From contig BMAT01008756.1 in NCBI GenBank assembly GCA_019649035.1, forward strand, positions 3,150 through 37,060: a stretch of 33,911 nucleotides of DNA, read 5' to 3'. Positions 12,301 to 24,800 of this stretch are shown piece after piece. Numbering within the stretch: position 1 is the stretch's first letter; every line of letters begins with the position of its first letter. A program made the position numbers and the translations under genes. The notes beneath the pieces are model-generated. The model had not been told where the DNA came from and made no database searches. It saw nothing but the letters and a program-made list of their open reading frames with translations. The DNA is from Elysia marginata (lineage: Eukaryota; Mollusca; Gastropoda; Plakobranchidae).

Positions 12301-12687
12301 AAAGATTCTCACACTGATTAAAATCGTACCGAATGAATTTCATTTCTCTGACACAGAGTAAAAGGACTAACAATAAAGCCTAGATCTACACAAGGTTCCA
12401 TTTTAGGCTCTGCGAGTAATGTTTTCTTCTGTTTCAGCATTTAGGACCTAGGCTGTGCGTGTCAAGTTACGTAACCCACGAATGTCACCGTTTCGTCTAA
12501 TTAACATCATCAGAACCTAATCTTGTGTTGTAAACGCGCCAACCAATTTGCATGTTTTAAACGCTGAAAACCTTCACGCAAGATTCCTATGTGACAACGT
12601 GATTTTTTTTTCTGATTACTGATGTGTTCGAAGAAAACTTCAAACATAAATATGGATATCGGGTGCCCCAAAAACCAACCCCCACCC

Positions 12688-12731
<44 letters not shown>

Positions 12732-15700
12732 ACGTCCTGAACGTTGACATCCTATAACTTCCTATCTGTTTAAGGTATTCATATGACAATGCATATGTAG
12801 TAAGAAAAATTATTTATGTCAAAGTGTGTAAAGATTTAAGTCTTTGAATTTAATGGTTGAGAAGTTATTTGATTCTAGATAAAATGCACCTCAGATCTGA
12901 AAAAAACAGTTCATGATCTTCAGTGTAATCAGTCTGTAGAACTTCCTTTCAGCTGAACAACAGCTTTAACTCTTTTGACGGTGTGGCGATTGACTTTCAC
13001 ACTTTTCCAATAACTATTTGTCTCCAGCACTCCTTTATTTTTTTTCAGTGAAGGGAATCGACCGCACCATACAGATCATCTCAGCAAGCGAGCCCCACAT
13101 TGCATAGTCCATCGGATACCAATTTGGAGATTGTGGTGGCCAGTCGTCTTTGGCAATGAAACCGCCTTTTTAATCTACGAGAAATTGTTGGGTTGCACGA
13201 CTTGTGTGTGAAGTAGCATCCTCTTGTTGAGGAAAAAAATTGACCTCGAGGTTAATATTTTTGACACAAAGGAAGTAGTTTTTTTAAAGAAGAGAGATGT
13301 AATTATCTAATTGATCTTTGTAGAGTTCGTATCAAGGAAAAAATGTCGGTTTTTCCATTCCAGCACACGACAGTAAAAATCATGACTTTCTGCAAAAACC
13401 GATTCGTTTCGTGGTAAAGAAGTTGCAGAGAAATGTCCAACTTCTTTTTTTCTCTAGACCGCTTTGTTAATTGTTGGCAATCTCTAGTGTGAAGTCTTTT
13501 TCATCTGTGAAGAAAGTTTTCTTGACATCTTCATCGGTAAATCTGTTCAGAAAGCGCATTTTCTTTTTCAGATTTTCCGTTTATGTTTTTTTTTATTTGT
13601 ACTTATTTTTTTATCATTATTTTTGAAGTATGGGGCGCGTTAGCGTTGTGCTCTTGGGGTGAGCAGCGCAGATTGCAAAACAGCTTTGCTGCAGAGGTGT
13701 TTTTTTCGTGAGTGTTGGTAAAACCTCTGTCGTTCCGTTATTTATTGATGGATTTTGTTGATATTTGGGGTAGTACTGCAGTAATAGTTGGTTTACTATA
13801 CATCAACATTATATAGCAATTGCACAAAGATTGTTAGAGATATAGCGCTCGAAATTTGGGGACTTTTTAAGGGTCACTCGATATCATTTTATATAAAAAT
13901 GCAACGGCAAACCTTAAAAGTTCATACGCGAGGCAAAAAATTTTTCAAAATACATGTTACAATTCGCGAAAGATGTTGCACCAATGATCATTATATTATT
14001 ATGCATATATGTGACAACACTTTAAGCAAGCGGATCATGCACGCATATACTGTTTGGATATCAACATACTCTGCCATGCATACATCACAATCTTCAAGTT
14101 TCCGGTGTTATCTTCTCAGTTATAGCCGCTGAACGGGGATGTATAAACGAAAGAGCAAGCATATAAATGTACTGCGTTGATCGCTCAACAATATACAGAT
14201 CTGAGTGAATGGGTTTGATAACGTACCCATTCATTTAAAGCGCACACAAATTAAAAGCATATCCCCTAAGCCTATGTATAGAAGGAACAAAAAGCAACCA
14301 AAAAAAAAAGAACCATGAACATGCGTCCTTAATTGTAAATACCTTTATAAGCCAGAGACCAATTCAAACTAACAGCATTTTCAGAAATAATGTCTAATTA
14401 TATTATGAAAAATATAAACTCACACAGCCCTGTCTATACGTTTTCTAAATCAAGTGTTATTTTTTTAAAATTTTTTTTGTACTATCTAATTTTAAGTAAA
14501 GCCTTTGCAATTTCTTCAGCGCTAATCTGCCATGAAGTCTAGGACACACAAATTTTAACCTTTTTTTTTCTTTCTCATCTTCTTCTTCGCGTTTAATATT
14601 CGACATAGGTTGTTCCTGTCGTCGCGTGTCCTGTTTTTGTTCGTTCCTATAATTATGAGCCTCAGCAATTTGAAATCCTTACAAACAAGATGACAACTAT
14701 CAACGATAATATGAAGCTAACCCTGGTGACTGCTAGTAGCTGAACCTGTTCACCCCAGTTTATCTTTTACAAACCGAAGAACTAAAATTTAAGGTACAAT
14801 AATATACCCTTTTAAAATTATATAAGTAGGGGTACATGAAAAAAAAGACATAGACCGTCAACTAATTCACAATTTTTAATCACGTTGATTTAAATGTACG
14901 TGACTTTCCTGAGTCACCATGCACCTTATTTTTCTCGAAAGTGTTTAATACATTAAAAATATTTTTTCAAGCTCACAGATAAAAACGCTGATGCAGATGA
15001 TATTATATATTGTATGGTTTTAAACGGCGTTTCGAGTTTTCAAAGTTTCATTTCTTATTTCTGTGTACAAAAGTTAATGAGAATTTTAAAAAAGCGTTTC
15101 AAATTGATCAGTACACTCAACGTATTATTTTCATTTTCAATGTAATGCCGCGTTTAAAGCTCTTTTTTTATTTTTAACGTTTCTAAAACATGCTAATTGG
15201 CACAAGTAAGGTATTATTCACTATTTTTGAAAATAATAATTTTTCACATATTTATACATAGATATAAACAACAAGGATAACAGTAATACTTCAAAGATGC
15301 AAATGTTACAACGTAGAACGAGTAAAATACGACCTTATTCGTAGTTTTACTTTTCAATTTTGGTCAAATATTAATACATGTTAATTGAGTGCATTTTCAT
15401 ATCGAAATAAATAGCACAGTGTTAGCTATAAAAGGGGCTACATAGTTAAGTCGGCATATTCAAGGCCGTGTGCAGCTGCTAGTAAGGTTTCATAGGTTTC
15501 ACGTAGAGTATTGCTTACATCGTACCTATTGTGTCGCGTTCATGGTGAATGAGTCGAGGGTCGTGAAATTTGTTGTTGTTGTTATTGTTGTTGAGATTAA
15601 AAATTGGAATGTTCTTCTTTTACTGTATATTTTGAAACAGAAAAACTTTTAATAGCTTTCTAAATATTTTTGTTTCTATAATTTATGACATTTTTGACGT

Positions 15701-16933
15701 TTGGAATTAAAAAAAATGTCTTGTTATTGTTGTGAGATTAAAAACTGTATTGTTCTTCTTTTAATCTAAATTTTTAATCAGAAAATTTTTAATAGCTTTC
15801 TAAATTTTTTTTTTTTACAATTTATGACATTTTTGACGTCTGGAAGCTAAGAAAAATGTCTTGTTCACAAGAGCAACGTTTTTTTTTAATTAAAAAATTG
15901 CGATATTCGACTCATTCACCCTGGACGCGAGACGATAATAATAATAATAATGATGTACTCAGTGCGCATGCGGGCGAGACTAAGCGCCGGGGCTCTTACC
16001 TTGTGAGACTTCGGCAGCTCCATGATGAGTTCAAGCTGAGAATTAACCGAACGGGCAACCTTCAGTTTGTTTAGCTTTAAACGCTTTCGACTCAAACCCT
16101 CAACTGTAAAAGAAGTATCTCCAGTATCGCTAAAACTACCTGTTTCCATCATAAAACCCCTGAAATCTCGCTCGTAAACAACACGCTCGCTTAACATCAA
16201 GAGAAAAATTAACTTCAACGAGCCCCCTGTTCCTTATCTAACAATATAAATTAAATCGTAGGTTTTTAATTGAAATAAAACTAAATACGAACTTATTTTT
16301 ACTTCCAGGCACTACCAAGTTTGCTAGATGATGAAGATATATTTATTTTCAAAAGGATTTAACTCATTACGAAGAAAATTTCTTTTTAAAATGGCTCGCT
16401 CCATTTTCTTGTGCCAGTGCCTATGGTTATGTTGTGTTTATTTCCGACTCAATAAAACACGCCTACCACCTGACTTAAAGCGTGCTCCGTGTGCACTACG
16501 AGTGTCTAAATCCAGTGCTAAATTTAATATCAATACTGTAAACGTATTACTGCTTCACTTGGAGAGCAGCTGATCCAGAAGATCTACCCTCCCATAACGC
16601 GACGCGTTCAGGACTGAACACGAGTGCACAAGTGGCACTCAAATCGATACCTTAGAAAAACAATAAAGCCAGCAACTAAAAGGCTTCGCAGTCTAGATCT
16701 AAACGGTTTGCTACTAACTTGAATGGCGTTGTACAGCGGCCGCGGAAAAAAAAAATTATTTCTTTTAGTAACCGCTATGGCGGATATGCTGAATAGGAAG
16801 TAACTATTATTTCTTCACCACAAAGAGACATGTATTGGTTAGCATTGTATTGTGGTACACAATGAAAGATAAATAAACCATAAACCAAGGGGGTGAGAGT
16901 GAATGAGGGACAGGAAAAAACTGGAGAGGTTGG

Positions 16934-16997
<64 letters not shown>

Positions 16998-18202
16998 CAT
17001 AATTATACGTGATAAAAAAAACAGCCATACAGCTTATTTATCTTTGAACAGAAGAGGAAACTATATAAATCTAGGCAGTATAAAACATTTCGATTTTTCT
17101 CAGCTGCATCGCTAACAAATATAAATAAAGGTTTTTAAAAGTGCAACGAAGTTGATTTTTTTTTTTTTTTTTTTTTTTGGGGGGGGGGAGATTTAAAGAT
17201 ATACTATTATATACCTTTGTCCTTCTACCGTTTTTACGGTATTGGAGTAGGACAGGAGAAAGAGAGATGGTGTGTATGATGGTGTGTGGTTGTGTGTGGT
17301 ATGTGTTTCCAATAACCTGAGAGCAGTGAGAGGCGGTGTGTTAAGTTTTTGCAATTGAAAGAAACAACCAAAAAAGTGCATAAATGATAATTACAAAAAA
17401 GCCAATTTCTATCATAATTATGGACGCTCAAAACCCTTTAGCGTTAAGTTTTTTTTTTCGGATTCAAACAGAGAGGGAATGTTCCAAGATACATACATGT
17501 CGTTTAACTCATTACCTAGTTGTGTTGTTTGTAATTAGAAAAGTGCAAGCTTCGTGATATAAAGAATTAGAGATATTTTAATGCTTTTAACCCCATAGCA
17601 GTTACAGTAGGCGTATTTATAACTCGGCGAGCAAAAATACTTTGTTTAATCGGCGTTATAGGCAACAATTAAAAAATAACACAATAAGAATAATCCACCT
17701 CTATATCTTACTAAGCTTTGATTGCGAGATCCACGCCACTGTAGGAGGTTCCTTTAGGTGATTCTTGATATTATGGGTCACCTTTCTCATCTTTCTATTC
17801 CATGTTTTTCACCTTTTACGTGTTTTTTTTTTCTTATTTCCTCGCATTTTCTTATATTTTCTTATTTTCTCCACCTTCTCTGTTTTCTTGGAACTGCCTG
17901 TCTTCTACCTTTTTCTTTTTTTTCAATTCATTGCTAGTTCAAGTGCTAGCTTCTCTTTGTCACGTTTGATATTCATGTTATACAAAATTGAGCTACTTTC
18001 TTCTATTTCTCCGCCTCAAAACTTTTTTCACTTGTACTTTTAGCGTAAGGCACGCTTGAACACAAGCACTATTTTCACTGTTAACTCTTTTACTATTCGG
18101 ATTTTAAAAAAGCAGAGGAATTGATATTCTGTTTTAATTTTTTTTTAATTGAAAAACATATCAAGCGAGGGACGAAACAGACAGAGAGAAAGAGAGAGAG
18201 AG

Positions 18203-18257
<55 letters not shown>

Positions 18258-21200
18258 AAGGTTTCACACAAATACTCATACAAGGAAAAAAACTGCCTAA
18301 TTTGAAGGAGTCCAGTAGCGTAGAAATATCTTACCTCAGTTTTAAAACGAACTTGTGCTGTATGAGGTCTCTGCTTGAAGAACGTGAGCGCTTCATGGGG
18401 GAATAAGCCAGGAATAAAAAGATTATTGCATATTGGTGGAATATACCTTTTAGTTACAAAAATTACCAAGGAAATAGTAATGGTAATATACTAATAACAT
18501 TGTGAGCAAAAATAGTAAAAGCTAAATAATTGTCAATGGGCTACTAGTATTAGAAAGAAGGCAAGAGAGTCGCAGTATTTTCCTACCAGAGAAACAACAT
18601 TATACTTTTCGTAAAAACTGAACAGTGTAGAAAGCTACGAATGAGTATAATATGATTATAGTACTACAAAGACAGTTTTTGTTTTTTAATCTGTTGATGT
18701 TACTGATATAAAGAAATAAGCTAAGCTAACTTTTTATCTGAAAGAACAATTTACAAGCAAAACGAGATAAAAAAAAAATTGAAGTCGCGAGCGCTAATTG
18801 ATCTAGGTGATCACTTTTCCAGTTAGTTTAGCATATTGACTACCCTATTTTTTAATTCTAGTATTATCAGACAATCTAAAATTTGCATAATTCCATCAGA
18901 ATGTTGCATTCTACGAGATATTATTAATAGGACTAATGAATTTTGCAAGCCGAAGGTTGCTCATGACTGAAAGATTTACTGTATAAGATTAGCAATGGAT
19001 TTTTACAGTGACTAAAACGTAGCTTGGTTGGATTTTCATAGCCCGTTTATCAAGCAGCTAGGTTTTGACGTTATTATTACGGCCCGTAATACACTTAATA
19101 AAATCTTAATACGGTAATAGAAATTAAGGCACCTACCGTTTTGCAATTCTGGTTTCTGGAGAGCTCGATCCTCAACGGAAGTGTTAGGTCGGCTTCTGAC
19201 CTTAACCTCTGGAATGACGTCATCTAGAGCTGTATGGCGGCCATCTTGGCTCTAGTTTTAGAACCGTAAAGAAAAAAAAGAGAGTTGTTCTAACTAAAAG
19301 GAAAAAGCGCAGAGAAACTGAAATCGGAGAAAAAAATGAGCCGTAATAATAATAATCAAACCAAAGGTGTCGCGACAAAGGTGAAAAGGGGAGGGTCAGA
19401 ATGAGTTAAGATGGAAGGATCTATGGGTATGGTGATTCAAATAATTTTATCAGGAGAAAGAAAGAGAGAGAAGGGAAGGGGAGCAAGGAGGAAAGAGAAA
19501 AAAAATAGACAGAGGGTGAGAGGGCATGGACAGTCGAAGAGATAAATAAAAAGAAACACTTTTAATGATTTTTTAAATGAAAGACAACTTGGTAAAATGG
19601 AGGCAGAGTGGCGCGTTCCATAATACACTTGATTCCCATTGTAGGATCGGGGGCGGGGGGGGGGGGCATCATAATGAATAATAATAAAAAGAAGCTAAGG
19701 AAGCATTTGCCTACAACCAACGCAGATAAATTTAACACTGACCATCATGCCAAGACCTGACTGGCCTCCATGGAAGTCCGAGGTCTCCTCCAGGTCACTG
19801 CTGGCTAGGTGCTGGTCAGCGCTGCGGACGTGTTGCCTGGACACTGAGATGATATCTTGGTCCATCCAGGCTGAGTCAGGAGCTGCGAGGGAGGAAGAGA
19901 CATGCGGAAGACATGGAAAGAAAAAAGATAGAGACAAGCAGGGGAGGAAAAGGATAGAGAATGAATGTTAAGATTGTTAATTGAAAAGACCAATTTACTA
20001 GATAAATTGTTCTTCGAACCCTCGGCTTCCTTTTGCAAGCAAAGAGGTAGTTTATTGATATGAAACAAAAGGTAAACATAAAAAAGCAGAGGGTAAATGC
20101 AACATATATTTAAACAAAGCATACAAAAGGAAAACAAAATTCCATATAATGTCAGAGGAAATAAATAATTTTGCCAAACATGAGAGAAAAAAAACAGCGA
20201 CAAAAAACATAAGTTTCTATTATCAAGCAACTTAAGATGGAAGCACACTTTAAAAAGCTTAACTAAAGAATTTTTACCCATTTCATAAAGGAGTGATAGT
20301 AGATGTAAAATATTTAGTGGATAACAAGATCTTAATATAATTTGCAAAATTCTCAAATATAATTTCGGCTTTCAAGAAATTAACATAAGAACCACTGTCT
20401 TACACCCCTTTCTTGTAAAGAATGCACAATGCTATATGTTATAGTAGGACATGTTCAATCCTATCTGACATATTTTACCGCAAACCGTGTTTGGTTTCTA
20501 AATGTTTAATTGTTCAACTTCATTTATTTTTTATTTATATAATAATGTCACTTAGTCCGCGTATCGCGGGATGCAGTAGACTTTTGACTTTTCGCATCCA
20601 ACCAAGCCCATTAATACTAATTCAGTTACATAGTGTAATAATAGCACAAAACCAATTATGTAGTTTTTAAGTTTTTATTAGTATTTTAGTGCACAGTAGC
20701 AGACTTCATACAGCCTCGTGCAGCACTAGTGTAGATGATGCACACGAAATATAAGGCACTCTAAAAATTAATTGAGAAGGGGAAACAGGTAGCCACTTCA
20801 ATTAAAAAAAATGTTTAAAATTATTTAAAACCATTTTAAAGCCTCGAGTATAAAATATACCAAACCTTATAATGCATTGGCGTGCACAGTTATTTTCAAC
20901 CAAAGCAGTAGAAAATAATGTTAAAATTTAACCAGTAAAGTTAAAGACTTTATACCTTCAAATTTTCAACCTATTAACCGATGTGTAAACATTATAAAAC
21001 GTTCCAGAGCAAATCTCGAAGATATAGAAGCAACTTACTTACATTTCATCAAACATGAATATAAAAAAAATTTAAACTTTGATTATAAAAAAGATGACCT
21101 GCTCAGAAAAGTTTCAATCATTACCTCATTTTTCATTGTAGAATGGTCCCAAAAACAATTATTTCATACGTATAATTAGATTTTTTCATAGTTCGCTCAA

Positions 21201-21784
21201 AGTCTTTCTGTCACTACAAGGGAAACACCAATCTCTTCTTATTTCCTTCGTGCAGATTGCGCACTTCATTGTGTAGCATGATAAGGAACATATTACGAAG
21301 CTTACAAAGACGATCTTAACTACTTTTGGTACTCAATCCCGCGCCAATAGGTAGATAAAGGTCATAACCATTTACGAGAATTATGTGCGCACAGATTTAG
21401 CTGCTGTAGCGAAATTACACAAAGTTTCGTAAATCAAAATGCCAAATATGCAACTTTTGAAACCGAGTCATTCAACTTTTTCTCTAGAAACCAAGCCTAG
21501 TTTATTTTGTTTGGTCTCTTGTTTTCTTCATATTTCACCGATTTTTATGTATTGCTTTTTTAAAATATATTCGAAAAAGAAACTAAAAAATATATGTTTA
21601 TATAGGTTATTAGTATTTAGGTTAATTTGCCAACACAAGCAGATTTAGCATTGAAAAGGGTTAGGTTAGTACAAGAGATAGATATTAAACCACTCACGCA
21701 AAAAACAAGAGTTTAAAAGATGTTAGGTTTTTGGTTGTTATAAGATAAAGATATNNNNNNNNNNNNNNNNNNNNNNNNNNNNNN

Positions 21785-21827
<43 letters not shown>

Positions 21828-24800
21828 GGTTTAAGAGAAAAGGAGTGTGCTTTAGGCATGTGACAAAGTACTTGATGTTAAACGGCCTACTCGCCCATAC
21901 AAAACTTGTGACTTCAAGTTGTGCCCGGAAATTGGCATTTACTGTGTCACCTCGGTCTGCAAACAAAGCGGTAGTCAGATTGTAAAAAGTTCCGGAAATT
22001 TGTTAACTCAAAAAGAACTTCCCAATCTTGTTTGCGATTTGAAGAGCATGGGGTGGCAACATGAAGCTTTCATTTACGCAGCATAGACTGATAGTGCAAA
22101 CATAAGTTAACGTGTTTCTCTTTCGTTTCCTTTTTCACCTAACCACACCGTAGAACAAGAAAATAAATTACTAAGTATCAACAGCATTAGCTCTCTAAAT
22201 GTACCACATCCACTTTAACCAGGAAAATGTACTCATGAATGTTATAGAAAGTACATTGCGCAAAAAATAACAAATTTTTAAAACATAAAAGAAACAAAAG
22301 TCCAATAAAGACTAAGCCGAGGCGATCTTTCTTTATGCGACAGAAGACAATACGTTATTACGTGGAAAATTTTTAATTGAAATTTAGCTATTATGTTTCA
22401 ACAGACTGTCATTTCAAAAATTGAACGTTACGAAAAAAAACATCACTGCCATTTTTTTAATAAACATAAACTATAGAAATTGCTATGAAAAAAGTTTAGT
22501 GTTTATAATAAAAAAATGTCGTGGTTTTATTACTTTTCAGAGTTGGTTAGATTAAAATAGGAGAGAACAAAAATCAGAACCACAAGCACTATTTAAAAAG
22601 GCATAAAATGCAAAAGAAGCCAATTGATAAAGATTTGCCAGTTGTGCCATATGACAGGCGAGGCATCATTCTGAGGTTCAAAAAATTACACACAATTTTT
22701 TATATACATTTCCAATTCTGCCTTCTGCAATGCCATAAAGTTCGAGATTGCATTGAAAATTACAGAGCTAAATCTAAAGCCAATGCCAAAATCTTTTATT
22801 ACCTCGATCTTATGCTTGGTAATTTGAAAAACTAATGTCTCTTCTTCTTTATGTTTTTTTTCGTACATTTTCCGGAAAGAAAACAATATAGAGTACAAAC
22901 ATTGACATTTTTTCTGGACTATATAGTTTTGTTCAATTGTTACTGTCAAAGCGACAAAGTTTGTCAAACAGTCCTGGAAAAGATATGTATTTGTGGTGTC
23001 AATTTAAAATGAGGGATATTTTTTATGTCCCGTAACTCTTCTTGAAATGTTCTAAACAAAAAGTGTAAAAAAAAACTGTACTTAATTTTTCTGAAATATA
23101 TATTCTAAGTTAACAGTTTTTCAACAGAAATTGTGTTGACAGACGAGCCAGTCATAACGAGATAATTAGAAAGAGAGGCTTAGAGGCTGTTTTTGTTGTT
23201 GTTGTTTGTACGAGTCTGTATACATGCATAAATTAAACAAAATACACACGTCAACACCAGTTTTAATCACACTTCTTTGTTTTTCCAAACACAGCTGCTA
23301 CCCAGAAGATATATACATTGTATAGCTAAATTACATGGCAACTGCAATCTTATAATAATAAATATATATATAATGAGTTGAAAATGTTAAAGCTGTGGTA
23401 AGCTTAGAACAACACGCAATCACACAGAGGTTGTAACTCCATCAAAAGGATAAAAATGCAGAGATGGTTAGGAGGAAAAGTCAATCATTTGAATCACACA
23501 GTGTCGGTATGAAATGAGGCACACGATAGGGTACACGATAGGAAATAAGAATTTCATAACAGATTCCAAACGCCACCAAGAAAACCTATCTGGAAAACAA
23601 AGTCTGTCAAAAGTGCAGAGGGTAAAGTCGGATTAACTTTGAAAGAGGAAAAACTGCAAGTGCTGTCGGGGTATTTGAAGCAATCATTATTTTACTTCCA
23701 ACTCCGTCAAAGTCCGGGGCTGTCGATCTCATTTCCGATACGGACTCTAGTCCTTCTCGGAACGCCTCGGACTCTCGTGGAGAAGCGAACACGGCATCGG
23801 ATAGAATCTGAGAGGGCGGTCGGACATAGCCGGAGAGCTCCGGCGTCTCGATACTGGTGGGCGTGGTTCTGTCCCGTGTGGAGGCAGCTTCCGGTGTCGC
23901 AGAGGGGCGATGATCAGAGCTTACAATAGGTGCAACTGTGGGATGGTTTCCCGAGGTAAAATACGATGACTGGTTTCAATAGGAAACAGTTCAGGAAAAT
24001 GTCTAGCAAACAATGTCAATGAGCCGAATGTTGGGAGTTTCTAAACGAGATACAAAGCCTTTAAAAAGAAGATTTGATAATCTTTTTTCTCGATATAAAA
24101 CTGTTGTAATATCTCTTCACAAGGTAACAATAGTTTTATGCAATTTTTAACGTATGAAATCTCAGAAAATACGTTAATCAAAACCTTAACACCTCATTAT
24201 GTTTGTGAGAATGGCGACATGCAACTGTTTTTAACTTGTTGCAAGAGAAATTGTTTTGTCTCGAGACTCATTCCAAAAAAGGTTAGGTGTCGCGATTTTC
24301 ACACATGAAGACAGGCGTAGGCTAATTCTAACACCGCAATTATGTTTAAACAATTAAAAAATATGTTTTCAATTACCAAGTAGAACGTCCTATGATTTTC
24401 TAAATATTTGGTAAATTCATAAGTAATTAAAAAAGAGAAGTAAAACTCAAGTACTAAGGACTTATTTTCTGGCATCTCGTTCATTAGGCGTGCTCGCAAG
24501 ACATGATTAGAGCAATAAAGAGGTACGAAAAAGCATACAGAGTTGACTTCTCTATCAGCTGGTGTTTTTAAAGAAATTCTAACTCCGTGAAAGCAAGCTC
24601 AATTCCTTAAATGAATAATGGCATTTATGTTGTTTTTTTTTTTTCATGAAGGATATTGGCCGTTATCTGATATAATTAGTCAAATTTAATTTTGTGTAAG
24701 TTGCAAATCTCTAAACACTACCTTGACTAGTTACATGTATATAAGATAGATTTATCGTTGCATAAAACATGGCATTAAATCGACACTTTCTATTTAAATA

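Larger units (their letters stand above)
16104..19136. other. Intron with microsatellites and two unproven exon candidates
   Basis: It holds GA repeats (16938-16993 and 18180-18250), a T/G run (17157-17188) and a GT-rich patch (17267-17306). Minus-strand segments 16470-16535 and 18335-18390 have splice-like borders and open frames but are not needed for an open transcript. 17765-18043 is a T-rich stretch whose plus-strand open frame looks compositional. Confidence 0.5.
19883..23695. other. 3.8-kb intron with assembly gap
   Basis: AT-rich intron. Apart from the N gap and the GA repeat no element is recognised. 21694-21966 (minus) is open through the GA repeat and N gap but cannot be fitted between the flanking phase-1 splice sites. 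22608-22835 (plus) is a short open frame with no recognisable content. Confidence 0.5.

Noticed and set aside
13788..14132. Plus-strand 114-codon open frame
   Set aside because: No recognisable motif or splice structure, and amino-acid use typical of translated AT-rich intron. It was checked as a possible part of the mariner-like element, but it is on the other strand.
17765..18043. Plus-strand 92-codon hydrophobic open frame
   Set aside because: It is a product of T-rich composition, almost all Phe/Leu/Ser, with no signal or splice context.
18335..18390. Minus-strand segment with strong donor (CTGAG|GTAAGA), readable as RSRSSSRDLIQHKFVLKL or ALTFFKQRPHTAQVRFKTE
   Set aside because: Its acceptors are weak. 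Neither exit phase (2 or 0) matches the strong phase-1 acceptor of exon 16000-16103, whereas exon 19137-19251 joins that exon directly in phase 1. It could be an alternative exon only if the weaker acceptor at 16159 is used.
21694..21966. Minus-strand open frame MFADRGDTVNANFRAQLEV with a TTTGCAG acceptor
   Set aside because: No donor gives the required phase 1 to 1, and the frame runs on into a GA repeat and the N gap.
22608..22835. Plus-strand 75-codon open frame
   Set aside because: No family pattern, AT-rich codons, and it lies in an intron of the main gene. Probably chance.
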